A program made the position numbers and the translations under genes. Positions 54,556 to 62,902 of a stretch of 64,000 nt of DNA are shown here, one piece after another. A model generated the notes under the pieces. That model was given only the letters and a program-made list of their open reading frames with translations. It did not search any database and had not been told where the DNA came from. The DNA is from Enterobacter sichuanensis (GTDB lineage Bacteria > Pseudomonadota > Gammaproteobacteria > Enterobacterales > Enterobacteriaceae): positions 1 to 64,000 of the forward strand of contig NZ_POVL01000014.1 in NCBI RefSeq assembly GCF_002939185.1, written 5' to 3'. The stretch's first letter is position 1. Each line of letters begins with the position of its first letter.

Positions 54556-55881
54556 TTAATGGCTTGCGGTCTCAGCGGCTCCGACGGTTGCCTGAGCCTT
54601 CTGCTCTTCGTTTTTCATCAACGTACGCTCGTAAGCGCGCAGGAACGGCAGGTACATCAGCGCTGACATCACCATACAAACGAGACACATCACCACCGGG
54701 CTCAGCGCCCAGTTGGCGGCCCATGAGGCGCCAATGGGCGCGGGCGTGGTCCACGGCGTGAGCGACACTACCTGTGCCAGCCAGCCCAGTCTGGTTGCCG
54801 CCCAGGCCAGGCAGGCGTTCACCAGTGGAACGCACACGAACGGAATAAACAGCATCGGGTTCATGATGATCGGCGCGCCGAACAGGATCGGCTCGTTGAT
54901 GTTAAAGAAGCTTGGCACAACGCCCATTTTGCCGATAGTGCGTAAGTGCGTTACGCGGCTACGCAGCAGCAGGAAGGCCAGCGGCAGCGTAGAACCGACG
55001 CCGCCAATCAGCAGGTAGTGATCCCAGAAGCCCTGCAGGTAGACGTGCGGCAGCGCCGCGCCGGCCGCCAGTGCCGCCTGGTTGGCCGACAGGTTCGCCA
55101 TCCAGAACGGGTTCATGATGCCGGTGACAATCAGCGAGCCGTGAATACCGGCAAACCAGAAGATCTGGCACAGCAGCACGGAGAGCAGAATGGCTGGCAG
55201 GGAGTCAGACGCAGAGACCAGCGGCTCCAGCAGGTGCATTATCGCCTGCGGAATAATCATCCCGGTCTGCGCCTCAATAAACAGGTTCAGCGGGTGCAGG
55301 GTACCGATCACCACCATCACCGGGATCAGGATCTCAAACGACCGCGCCACGCCGGTCGGGACTTCTTTCGGCAGACGAATGGTGACGTTGTTCTGCTTCA
55401 GCCACGCATAGACGCGAGTAGCGTAAATCGCGGTGATCAGAGCGGTAAAAATCCCCTGACCGGAAAGATACTGGGTGGAGATCTTACCGTCGGCATACGG
55501 CGCGGCGACCAGCAGGAAGGCCATGAAGGCCAGCAGGCCGGACATCACCGGGTCAAGGTTAAACTGACGTCCCAGGCTTGCCCCAATCCCCACCGAGATG
55601 AAAAAGGTCATGACGCCCATACTGAGGTTAAACGGCAGCATCAGCTGCTCGCGGTAGGTCTGGGAGAAATCCAGCCAGCCGCGGGCGAAGCTGTTGGTGG
55701 TGTCCGCCGAGAACGGCGGGAAGATGAACACCAGCATAAACGAGCCGATGATCATAAACGGCAGCGCGGCGGTAAAGCCGTCGCGGATGGCAATCACATA
55801 CTTTTGCTGGCCGAGCTTCGCGGCCAGCGGGGTAATTGACTGCTCAATCACCGCGACCATGGATTGATATAACGAACTCAT
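54556..55881 (-). CDS. PTS EIIC, cellobiose family
   Basis: The 441-residue membrane permease of the lactose/cellobiose PTS family has about ten helices. Family features include the glycine-rich FINEPILFGAPIIMNP near residues 320-335 (the sugar site loop) and FWFAGIHGSLIVTGIMNPFW. It stands directly after EIIB and before the phospho-beta-glucosidase. It would take up a beta-linked disaccharide or aryl-glucoside. Confidence 0.95.
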   Translation of the reverse strand: MSSLYQSMVAVIEQSITPLAAKLGQQKYVIAIRDGFTAALPFMIIGSFMLVFIFPPFSADTTNSFARGWLDFSQTYREQLMLPFNLSMGVMTFFISVGIGASLGRQFNLDPVMSGLLAFMAFLLVAAPYADGKISTQYLSGQGIFTALITAIYATRVYAWLKQNNVTIRLPKEVPTGVARSFEILIPVMVVIGTLHPLNLFIEAQTGMIIPQAIMHLLEPLVSASDSLPAILLSVLLCQIFWFAGIHGSLIVTGIMNPFWMANLSANQAALAAGAALPHVYLQGFWDHYLLIGGVGSTLPLAFLLLRSRVTHLRTIGKMGVVPSFFNINEPILFGAPIIMNPMLFIPFVCVPLVNACLAWAATRLGWLAQVVSLTPWTTPAPIGASWAANWALSPVVMCLVCMVMSALMYLPFLRAYERTLMKNEEQKAQATVGAAETASH

Positions 55882-55892
55882 GAGAACACCTT

Positions 55893-56213
55893 TTAGTGTG
55901 CCGCTTCGATGAGCGACAGAGCATAGTCCAGTACCTTATCGCCACGTTGCATGCCGTAGTCCATCATATCGATGGGCTGGACGGGAATGCCTTTGGTGGC
56001 TGCCTTGTCTGAGAGTGTCTGTAACATGTATTTCACTTGCGGTCCGAGAAGGACAACCTGGTATTGCGGAAACTGCGTATCAAATTCGGAAACGCCATAC
56101 GCATCAATTTTTACCGGCAAACCTCGTTCTTTCGCGACATCGACCATTTTGCTGACCAGCAGGCTGGTGGACATCCCGGCAGAGCAGCAGAGCATAATCT
56201 TGAACATCGACAA
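55893..56213 (-). CDS. PTS EIIB, lactose/cellobiose family
   Basis: The 106-residue EIIB has the phosphocysteine loop CCSAGMSTSLLVSKM at residues 9-23, typical of the cellobiose family. It is the first gene of the operon, and its transcript starts near the LacI operators. It passes phosphate from EIIA to the sugar in EIIC. Confidence 0.95.
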   Translation of the reverse strand: MSMFKIMLCCSAGMSTSLLVSKMVDVAKERGLPVKIDAYGVSEFDTQFPQYQVVLLGPQVKYMLQTLSDKAATKGIPVQPIDMMDYGMQRGDKVLDYALSLIEAAH

Positions 56214-56260
56214 CCATCCTCAAAATGTAAATAGATATTGCGCTGATGATTGGATATCAT

Positions 56261-56278
56261 ATGGAAACCGGTTTCCAT
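56261..56278. promoter_or_regulatory. LacI-family operator of the beta-glucoside operon
   Basis: ATGGAAACCGGTTTCCAT is a perfect 18-base palindrome with a central CG, the LacI/GalR form. It lies 48 bases before the EIIB start. Confidence 0.85.
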
Positions 56279-56380
56279 TTATAAAAAGCAGAAGTGTGAT
56301 ACTCATCAAGATCCCTTACTTATGAGGCTAATTAACCCGATATGTGTCACACAATTTGGCTGTTTTGACATCATTTTGAG

Positions 56381-56403
56381 TGGAAACGGAAAATCGGTTT
56401 CCA
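56381..56403. promoter_or_regulatory. Second, imperfect LacI-family operator
   Basis: Half-sites TGGAAACGG (56381-56389) and CGGTTTCCA (56395-56403) repeat the first operator's half-site with wider spacing, and further copies such as GGAAACGG follow. They lie nearer the lacI-type gene, 120 bases from the first operator, which would allow looping or autoregulation. Confidence 0.6.
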
Positions 56404-56500
56404 TGGAAAACGGAAACGGATATACTCCCTTCTGGCTATAATGTGAGCCGAAGCGGTCATGGAATTTGCAGGCGCGAGGTAAGCCTGTCAGGGGAAAGAG

Positions 56501-57451
56501 ATGTCGACAATCAATGATGTATCACGTCTTGCCGGGGTGTCTAAAGCCACGGTATCGCGAGTGTTGAGTGGGTCGCGTGGCGTAAAGGAAGCCAGCCGTC
56601 AGGCGGTTCTGAAGGCAGTGGATGAACTTAACTACCGGCCTAATGTGATTGCGCAGTCGCTGCTGAGCCAGTCGACAGGGTGCATCGGGGTGATTTGTGC
56701 CCAGGAAAACATTAACCAGACCACCGGCTATCTCTACGCGCTGGAAAAACAGCTCAGTCAGCACCAGAAACACCTGCTGCTGCGCTTCGCGCATAGCAAA
56801 GCGGAAGTGATGCACGCTCTGGAAGAGCTCTCCTGCGGGCTGTGCGATGACATCCTGGTGATTGGCGCGCGTTTCCCGCTGGACGTCGACAGGGACAACG
56901 TTATCCTGGTTGACTGTATGGAGTCTGATAATTCCAACAGTATCCAGTTCGATCACGCCTTTGCCGCCGAAACCGCCTGTAACTATCTGACCAGCCAGGG
57001 ACGACGCCAGATTGCCCTCATCCACCCGCACGGCAGCGGTTTTGCTGACCAGGTTCTGCTTGGCTACAAGCATGCGCTGGAGAAAAATTTCCTGCCCTTT
57101 AATCGCAACCTTGTGTTTATGGACGCCACCTCCTCGTCCGTTGCGCTTCAGGAGCTGCTCAATAACGCCAGCACGCTCAATTTCAACGCATTGCTGGTCG
57201 CGGACGAGCAGGAAGCCCAGCGGGTGATCCCGCAGCTGCAGGCGTTTAATAAATCCGTGCCGGAGGACATTATGGTCTTCAGCCTGGCCGGTTCGTTGCA
57301 CCTGCCGGGTATTCCGGTGATCCCGGCCATTGAATATTCAATGGATGCCATGGCGGCGCGTATCGTGAGCTGGCTGACGGAAAAAACGCAGATGCTGGGG
57401 TCGTACGTGCTGCGCGGGGATCTCATCATTCCGGACGTGCGGAAGCGTTAA
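56501..57451 (+). CDS. LacI-family transcriptional regulator
   Basis: The 316-residue protein has the N-terminal LacI helix-turn-helix (TINDVSRLAGVSKATVSRVLSG, residues 3-24) and a periplasmic-binding effector domain. It is divergent from the beta-glucoside PTS operon, with palindromic operators between them, so it is the likely repressor, induced by the phosphorylated sugar. A REP element follows the stop. Confidence 0.94.
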   Translation: MSTINDVSRLAGVSKATVSRVLSGSRGVKEASRQAVLKAVDELNYRPNVIAQSLLSQSTGCIGVICAQENINQTTGYLYALEKQLSQHQKHLLLRFAHSKAEVMHALEELSCGLCDDILVIGARFPLDVDRDNVILVDCMESDNSNSIQFDHAFAAETACNYLTSQGRRQIALIHPHGSGFADQVLLGYKHALEKNFLPFNRNLVFMDATSSSVALQELLNNASTLNFNALLVADEQEAQRVIPQLQAFNKSVPEDIMVFSLAGSLHLPGIPVIPAIEYSMDAMAARIVSWLTEKTQMLGSYVLRGDLIIPDVRKR

Positions 57452-57460
57452 ACGTATGAT

Positions 57461-57490
57461 GTAGGCCGGGTAAGCGCAGCGCCACCCGGC
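57461..57490. repeat. REP element after the LacI gene
   Basis: GTAGGCCGGGT, AAGCGCAGCGCC, ACCCGGC: a standard REP hairpin just before the convergent yicS stop. Confidence 0.85.
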
Positions 57491-57499
57491 AAGCAGCAT

Positions 57500-57796
57500 T
57501 CAATAATCTTCCATACAATCCACCTGGCCAATCGCCGCCCAGTAGGCATCCAGGTTGTCGCGCTTGACGGCGGTGATGGCATTCTTGATCAGCAGTTGAT
57601 TGGCCTCAGACGACAAAATCATCTCCTGCCAGGCTTTATCGCTCTGTTTTTTCTGGGGTGTACAGGCTTTTTTCACATCTTTGAGGACCTGCTGCTTGAT
57701 TTGAGCCTCCCGCGCCGGATCGTCCTTTTCCTGCGCATGGACAAACGCGGCGAACAGCAGACAAACCAGCAGGCAGACCAGGTGCGCAGCTTTCAT
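57500..57796 (-). CDS. yicS: YicS, small secreted protein
   Basis: The 98-residue protein begins with a signal peptide (MKAAHLVCLLVCLLFAAFVHAQ, cleavage after HAQ or nearby) and has a mature part with a cysteine pair (residues near 46 and 94) and MEDY at the end. It matches YicS of E. coli, a protein of uncertain function. I chose the ATG with CAAGGGGG upstream; a longer reading frame 40 codons upstream is not used. Located beside nlpA as in E. coli. Confidence 0.88.
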   Translation of the reverse strand: MKAAHLVCLLVCLLFAAFVHAQEKDDPAREAQIKQQVLKDVKKACTPQKKQSDKAWQEMILSSEANQLLIKNAITAVKRDNLDAYWAAIGQVDCMEDY

Positions 57797-57936
57797 CGAA
57801 ACCCCCTTGAAAAGACGCATGCTTCCCATGAAATATATCGTTACATTCAGTGTAGCGACGCCAGCCGAAAGTATGAATTTTCTCCGTAAAGTATCTGTGC
57901 GATAGTCAAACAGCACACAAAAACAGGGAGAACGCC

Positions 57937-58356
57937 ATGCAACTGAGCATTACCAATACGGTTACGCAGCAGGAAAAAGAAGAGTTATTCGTGGGGCTTC
58001 GTGCCTACAACGCGCAATTTTTGGATATGGCAACCTTTAGCGGCGATATTGGCGTTTACGTGCGTGACGAAAAAGGTGTCATGCTGGGCGGGTTAATCGG
58101 CGTGCGCAAAGGCGACTGGCTGAATATTGATTACCTCTGGGTAAGCGACACCGTCCGGGGAACCGGTGTGGGCAGCCAGCTCATCAAAGCGGCTGAAGAG
58201 GAAGCCAGACGCAAAGGCTGCAAGCACGCGCTGGTGGATACGGCCAGCTTCCAGGCGCGTCCGTTTTATGAAAAACAGGGGTATCAGCTGCAGATGTCTT
58301 TGCAGGACTATCCTTATCCGGGCATGCAGCGTCATTACCTGGCGAAAGCGCTTTAA
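57937..58356 (+). CDS. GNAT-family N-acetyltransferase
   Basis: The 139-residue protein has the acetyl-CoA loop [23 protein letters not shown] (about residues 71-93) and [10 protein letters not shown] near the end, both GNAT hallmarks. It lies between yicS and nlpA, where E. coli has none. AGGGAGA precedes its ATG. Substrate unknown; a BIME follows. Confidence 0.85.
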   Translation: MQLSITNTVTQQEKEELFVGLRAYNAQFLDMATFSGDIGVYVRDEKGVMLGGLIGVRKGDWLNIDYLWVSDTVRGTGVGSQLIKAAEEEARRKGCKHALVDTASFQARPFYEKQGYQLQMSLQDYPYPGMQRHYLAKAL

Positions 58357-58379
58357 GTCATTAGGCATCGAGATTCATC

Positions 58380-58452
58380 GCCCGGTGGCGCTACGATTAC
58401 CGGGCCTACACTTCCCCGTCATATAGGCCGGGTAAGCACAGCGCCACCCGGC
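58380..58452. repeat. BIME: two REP elements before nlpA
   Basis: An inverted REP (GCCCGGTGGCGC to CGGGCCTAC, 58380-58409) is followed by a direct REP (TAGGCCGGGT to ACCCGGCG, 58424-58452). Confidence 0.85.
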
Positions 58453-58558
58453 GATACCCGTTTATAACGTATCCTTCTTACTGATTCTTTTTCGGTTTTT
58501 ATTTCAGCGTCTCGTTGTCGATATAGTCACTGCACCATTTATCAAAAGGAACTGTCTT

Positions 58559-59359
58559 GTGAAACGTCGATTGGGTGCTCTGGTTCTCGCAGGTTTGCTG
58601 CTGGCAGGATGCGATCAAAGTGGCAGCGATGCCAAACACATTAAAGTCGGCGTCATCAATGGCGCTGAACAGGACGTGGCGGAAGTCGCCAAAAAAGTGG
58701 CTAAAGAGAAATATGGCCTGGATGTTGAGCTGGTGGGCTTCAGCGGTTCGCTGCTGCCCAACGACGCCACCAACCAGGGGGAACTGGATGCCAACGTATT
58801 CCAGCATCGCCCGTTCCTTGAAGAGGATAATAAGGCGCATAACTACAAGCTGGTGGCCGTGGCGAACACCTTTGTCTTCCCGATGGCGGGTTACTCCCGC
58901 AAAATCAAATCCGTGTCTGATCTGAAAGACGGCGCGACCATCGCTATTCCAAACGATCCGACCAACCTGGGGCGCGCGCTGCTGCTGCTGCAAAAAGAGA
59001 AGCTCATTACCCTGAAGCCAGACACCGGTCTGCTGCCGACGGCGCTGGATATTACCGCGAACCCCAAAAACCTGAAGATTATGGAGCTGGAAGGGGCGCA
59101 GCTGCCGCGCGTGCTGGATGACCCGAAAGTGGATGTCGCGATTATCAGCACCACCTATATTCAGCAAACCGGGCTGTCGCCGGTGCATGACAGCGTCTTT
59201 ATTGAAGATAAAAACTCGCCGTACGTGAATATTGTGGTGACGCGCGAAGACAACAAAGACGCGGAGAACGTGAAGGAATTTATCCAGTCTTATCAGTCGC
59301 CTGAAGTGGCTAAAGCCGCTGAAACCATCTTTAACGGTGGGGCGGTACCGGGCTGGTAA
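58559..59359 (+). CDS. nlpA: Inner-membrane lipoprotein NlpA (methionine-binding family)
   Basis: NlpA (lipoprotein 28) is a MetQ-like solute-binding lipoprotein on the periplasmic face of the inner membrane, a secondary partner of methionine uptake. The lipobox is LLAGC with Cys18, followed by Asp19, the inner-membrane retention signal. The 266-residue product has the MetQ-type segments ANVFQHRPFL and FVFPMAGYSR. The start is GTG with AAGGA 8 bases upstream. No transporter genes are adjacent. Confidence 0.95.
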   Translation: MKRRLGALVLAGLLLAGCDQSGSDAKHIKVGVINGAEQDVAEVAKKVAKEKYGLDVELVGFSGSLLPNDATNQGELDANVFQHRPFLEEDNKAHNYKLVAVANTFVFPMAGYSRKIKSVSDLKDGATIAIPNDPTNLGRALLLLQKEKLITLKPDTGLLPTALDITANPKNLKIMELEGAQLPRVLDDPKVDVAIISTTYIQQTGLSPVHDSVFIEDKNSPYVNIVVTREDNKDAENVKEFIQSYQSPEVAKAAETIFNGGAVPGW

Positions 59360-59418
59360 GGGAGCGGACAGAAAACGCGGCGCCTTAAATTGGCCCGATT
59401 TCATCGAACATCGCCCTT

Positions 59419-59481
59419 TAGCCCACAGTGTTCAGCGTGGCCACGGGCTATTCTCTTTTCACACTAACCGGAGAATAGCCC
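59419..59481 (+). promoter_or_regulatory. Competing hairpins in the leader of the MBL gene
   Basis: GGGCTATTCTC (59445-59455) pairs with GAGAATAGCCC (59471-59481), an 11-bp stem that holds the GGAG ribosome site and ends at the ATG. TAGCCC at 59419-59424 can instead pair with GGGCTA at 59445-59450, freeing the ribosome site. The two folds exclude each other. Confidence 0.5.
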
Positions 59482-60261
59482 ATGAACATCACCCACATTC
59501 GCAACGCCACGCAGCTGATTACCTACGCCGGTAAACGCCTTTTAATCGACCCGATGCTGGCCCCGAAGGGCGCATACCCGGGTTTTCCCGGCACGGCACG
59601 CGCCGATCTCCGCAACCCGATGGTCGAGCTTCCCGTTGACGTCAACACGCTGCTGGATGCCGATGCGGTGATCGTTACCCATACCCATGACGATCACTGG
59701 GATCGCACTGCGGCGGAACTGATCGCCAAAGACAAACCGATCTACGTGCAAAACGACAGTGACGCCGCGCTGCTGCGCAGCCAGGGGTTTAGCAACCTGA
59801 CGGTGATGACCGATGCGACCCGTTTCGGCGATATTCAGATTGCGAAAACCCACGGCGGCCAGCACGGTACTGACCGCGCTTACGCCGTACCGGAGCTGGC
59901 GGCGCGGCTGGGCGAGGCCTGCGGCGTGGTGCTGCGTCATCCTGCTGAGAAGACGCTCTGTCTGGCAGGGGATACCGTCTGGCGTGAAGAGGTGGCAGCC
60001 GATCTGCAAAAGCACCAGCCGGATGTGGTGGTCCTTAACGCTGGCTATGCTCACGTTATTGGTTTTGGGCCGATTATTATGGGCCAGCAAGACGTGCTCA
60101 ACGTCCATTTCCTGCTGCCGCAGGCCCACATTGTGGCGAGCCACATGGAGGCCATCAACCACTGCCTGTTGACCCGCAGCGCGCTGCGTGAGTACGTTGA
60201 AGCCAACCAGGTGAGTGACGCAGTGAGCATTCCCCAGGACGGTGAAACCATTATATTCTGA
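59482..60261 (+). CDS. MBL-fold metal-dependent hydrolase
   Basis: The 259-residue protein is a metallo-beta-lactamase-fold hydrolase of the UlaG-like type. The metal site is THTHDDHWD (residues 66-74), with further ligands in KTHGGQHG and LAGDTVW and a final histidine in VASHMEA. No signal peptide is present, so it is cytosolic. The gene is followed after 26 bases by an AraC/DJ-1 regulator, so they form a likely operon. The substrate is unknown; related proteins are lactonases or phosphodiesterases. Confidence 0.82.
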   Translation: MNITHIRNATQLITYAGKRLLIDPMLAPKGAYPGFPGTARADLRNPMVELPVDVNTLLDADAVIVTHTHDDHWDRTAAELIAKDKPIYVQNDSDAALLRSQGFSNLTVMTDATRFGDIQIAKTHGGQHGTDRAYAVPELAARLGEACGVVLRHPAEKTLCLAGDTVWREEVAADLQKHQPDVVVLNAGYAHVIGFGPIIMGQQDVLNVHFLLPQAHIVASHMEAINHCLLTRSALREYVEANQVSDAVSIPQDGETIIF

Positions 60262-60287
60262 GTGTTTTAAAGGGAAGGGAGAAACTG

Positions 60288-61247
60288 ATGTCGCTCATCA
60301 ACGTCGCCATTGTCGCGGTAGACGGGTTCAGCCCGTTCCATTACTCCGTTCCCTGCATTCTGTTTGGTGACTCGGTCTCCGGCGAAAAGCGCTTTAACGT
60401 GACGATTTGCGCCGAAACGCCCGGTTTCCTCACATCAAAAGACGGATTTGCCCTCAATGCTACGCAGGACTACTCCGCCATCGGACAGGCCGATATTGTC
60501 GTCGTTCCCTACTGGCAGCATGTCCTTGAACGCCCGCCTCAGACGCTGCTCGACAGCCTGATACAAGCAAGAGATCACGGCGCGGAGATTGTCGGGCTGT
60601 GTCTGGGGTCGTTTGTGCTGGCTTATGCGGGGATCCTCGACGGCAAACGTGCGGCCACCCACTGGGAGTTCGAACGCCAGTTTCAGTCGCTCTTCCCGAA
60701 CGTCCGGCTGGATATCAATGCCCTCTACGTGGATGACGGCAATATCATCACTTCCGCAGGCACTGCCGCCGCGCTGGACTGCTGCCTGTATATCATTCGT
60801 CAGCGCTTTGGCAGCGTGGTTGCTAACCAGATCGCCCGCCGGATGATTGTTCCGCCCCACCGTGATGGCGGACAGGCGCAATTCATTGCCCAGCCGGTGC
60901 CGAAAGATACCCGGGACGGGCGGATTAACGGCCTGATCGACTATCTTCAGCAGCACATCACCGAACCGCATAGCCTGGATTCGCTGGCGGAAGTGGTTTC
61001 CATGAGCCGCCGCACCCTGACCCGTCATTTTGTTAAGGCCACGGGGATGAGCGTCGCCGACTGGCTTACCGCCGAGCGCCTGCGGCGCAGCCAGATCTTG
61101 CTTGAAGCGGGAAATATGCCGATTGAAAACGTGGCCGAGCTGGTGGGATTTAATTCCGCTGTCACCTGGCGACAACAGTTTAAGGCGCGTTTTGGGGTCA
61201 GTCCGGCGGAGTGGCGAAAGACCTTTCGTGTTCACTCGTCTTTATAA
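60288..61247 (+). CDS. GlxA-type AraC-family regulator with DJ-1/PfpI domain
   Basis: The 319-residue protein has an N-terminal DJ-1/PfpI-like (class I glutamine amidotransferase-like) domain with the nucleophile-elbow sequence EIVGLCLGSFVLA (about residues 100-112), and a C-terminal AraC DNA-binding domain with two helix-turn-helix motifs (SLDSLAEVVSMSRRTLTRHF and NVAELVGFNSAVTWRQQFKARFGVSPAEWR). Such regulators sense small effectors or metabolites. It probably controls the MBL gene directly upstream of it. Confidence 0.9.
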   Translation: MSLINVAIVAVDGFSPFHYSVPCILFGDSVSGEKRFNVTICAETPGFLTSKDGFALNATQDYSAIGQADIVVVPYWQHVLERPPQTLLDSLIQARDHGAEIVGLCLGSFVLAYAGILDGKRAATHWEFERQFQSLFPNVRLDINALYVDDGNIITSAGTAAALDCCLYIIRQRFGSVVANQIARRMIVPPHRDGGQAQFIAQPVPKDTRDGRINGLIDYLQQHITEPHSLDSLAEVVSMSRRTLTRHFVKATGMSVADWLTAERLRRSQILLEAGNMPIENVAELVGFNSAVTWRQQFKARFGVSPAEWRKTFRVHSSL

Positions 61248-61670
61248 TTCTGTCTCGATGGAATAAAAAGGTGTGGGCGGCATCTTCTGGCTGACGGTTA
61301 CGAGCGATCCTAACGAGAGTGCTTTAAACACCGTAATCTATTGTTTTCTACTTTGGCGCCAGTGTCTTTTTAGCGTGATCCTGTTATTTGCTGTTTAATG
61401 CTGATGTATCCGACGGGCTTCAAGATTTATCATTGTTTCAGCCCATGCACGGGTGTTCTGACCAGGGAAAAGTGCAATATCCATTTTAATTTTCTCATCT
61501 GATAACCAACGTTTACAGATTATCCTGCCAGCAGAAACTGGCGACAATAAATTGGATAATGTATCTCGAGCTCAGAATTCGCCAAAGGCATACCCGGCGG
61601 AAATCATCTTCGTCGTTGATGGCGACCTTGAAAGTGGTGACTGGAGAAAAGGAATGCAAGGAACAAAGCA
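61248..61670. other. AT-rich spacer without a convincing gene
   Basis: This 423-base region is richer in A and T than its neighbours. On the plus strand an open frame without a start codon runs from about 61470 to 61718; on the minus strand a frame of 58 codons ends at 61395, with an ATG at 61484. Neither has a good ribosome site or a recognised family. It may be a decayed gene or an insertion remnant. Confidence 0.5.
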
Positions 61671-62759
61671 TTACCCCAGCCTCTCCACTCTCGTCTCTCC
61701 CTCCACCATCGACAGCTGATACAGCGAAAACGATCGATGTTTCTCAATCAAATGCGCCAGCTCCGGCGAGTGGCTGGTGAGCCAGATCTGCGAGTAGCGG
61801 CTGGCCTCGGCGATTAAGCTCGCCAGCGCGGGCAGCATCTGAGGATGCAGGCTGTTTTCCGGCTCGTTCAACGCGATAAACGCCGGTGGGCGCGGGCTTA
61901 ACAGCGCCACCGCCAGGCACAGGAAGCGGAGCGTACCGTCAGAGAACTCTGCGGGCTCCAGCGGTCTGCTCAGCCCTTCGCGCTGCATCATCATCCGGAA
62001 GCGTCCGCCGGTGTTGTCGCTGTAAAACACGCAGCCGGGGAAGGCCTGGTCGAGAATGCGCATCAGCAGCAGTTCGTCGCCAATCTCGACAATGGTCTGA
62101 AACGCCGCTGCCAGGTTGGCGCCGTCGCTGGCCAGCACCGGGGAGCGGAAACCAACCTGCGGGGCACGCATCGCCGAGCCGGAGGAGACGGAAAACTCAT
62201 GGTAAAAGCGCCAGTTACGCAGGGACTCGCGCATCTGCGACACTTCCGGGTAAAGATGCGGTTCACCGAGCTGGCCGAACACCGATTCATTCTCATAGAG
62301 CGTGCCGCTGTGAGTCACTTTCTCATGATGCACGTTATTCAGAAACACCGCCTGATTCCTGCGCTTCATCAGCTGCGACGAGGGGCGTCGGTGCTGGCCA
62401 CTCAGCCAGAGAGATTCTGCTTTGATCACCGGATCGAGCTGAAACTGCGAGGGATAGGGCAGCTTCTCCACAAACCCGACCTGCAGCTCGTATTCATAGG
62501 TCTCTGTTTCTACCGCCAGATTCATCCGCCGCAGCTGATCGCTGCGGGTTTTGCCTGCCCAGAACACCTTCAGGATGCCGCCCTCGTTTGCCAGCGCCTG
62601 GGAAAACTGCCCCTGCGCGGCGCTGTGCATCAGATGTATCGCCTTGTAGATATTCGATTTCCCGGTGCCGTTCGGCCCAAAGACGATGTTGAGCTGCTCT
62701 AGCTCCAGCGACATATCGCGGATGGAGCGGTAGTTTTGGATGTGCAGGGTGTTAATCAC
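61671..62759 (-). CDS. RecF/SMC-like AAA ATPase
   Basis: The 362-residue protein is a stand-alone ABC-type ATPase of the COG4637-like group: Walker A GPNGTGKS (residues 28-35) and a C-terminal block with FSDGTLRFLCLAVALL and ALNEPENSLHPQMLPALA, where the Walker B acid is followed by glutamate but begins with Asn, a known variant of the family. TSHSPELA near the end is the switch region. No nuclease or TOPRIM domain is present and no partner gene adjoins, so no role in defence can be claimed. Confidence 0.82.
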   Translation of the reverse strand: MINTLHIQNYRSIRDMSLELEQLNIVFGPNGTGKSNIYKAIHLMHSAAQGQFSQALANEGGILKVFWAGKTRSDQLRRMNLAVETETYEYELQVGFVEKLPYPSQFQLDPVIKAESLWLSGQHRRPSSQLMKRRNQAVFLNNVHHEKVTHSGTLYENESVFGQLGEPHLYPEVSQMRESLRNWRFYHEFSVSSGSAMRAPQVGFRSPVLASDGANLAAAFQTIVEIGDELLLMRILDQAFPGCVFYSDNTGGRFRMMMQREGLSRPLEPAEFSDGTLRFLCLAVALLSPRPPAFIALNEPENSLHPQMLPALASLIAEASRYSQIWLTSHSPELAHLIEKHRSFSLYQLSMVEGETRVERLG

Positions 62760-62902
62760 AGGCAGGCCCCTTTTGCAGAATAAGCCTGTATATAATCACA
62801 GTCTTTGAGATGAAATGCAAAAAAGAGACGACAGTGAGGATGTCGTCTAAACGGGCTACTGCTGCGGGCCTCTACGGGTCAATGGGGCCTTCGCGTCTTT
62901 AT

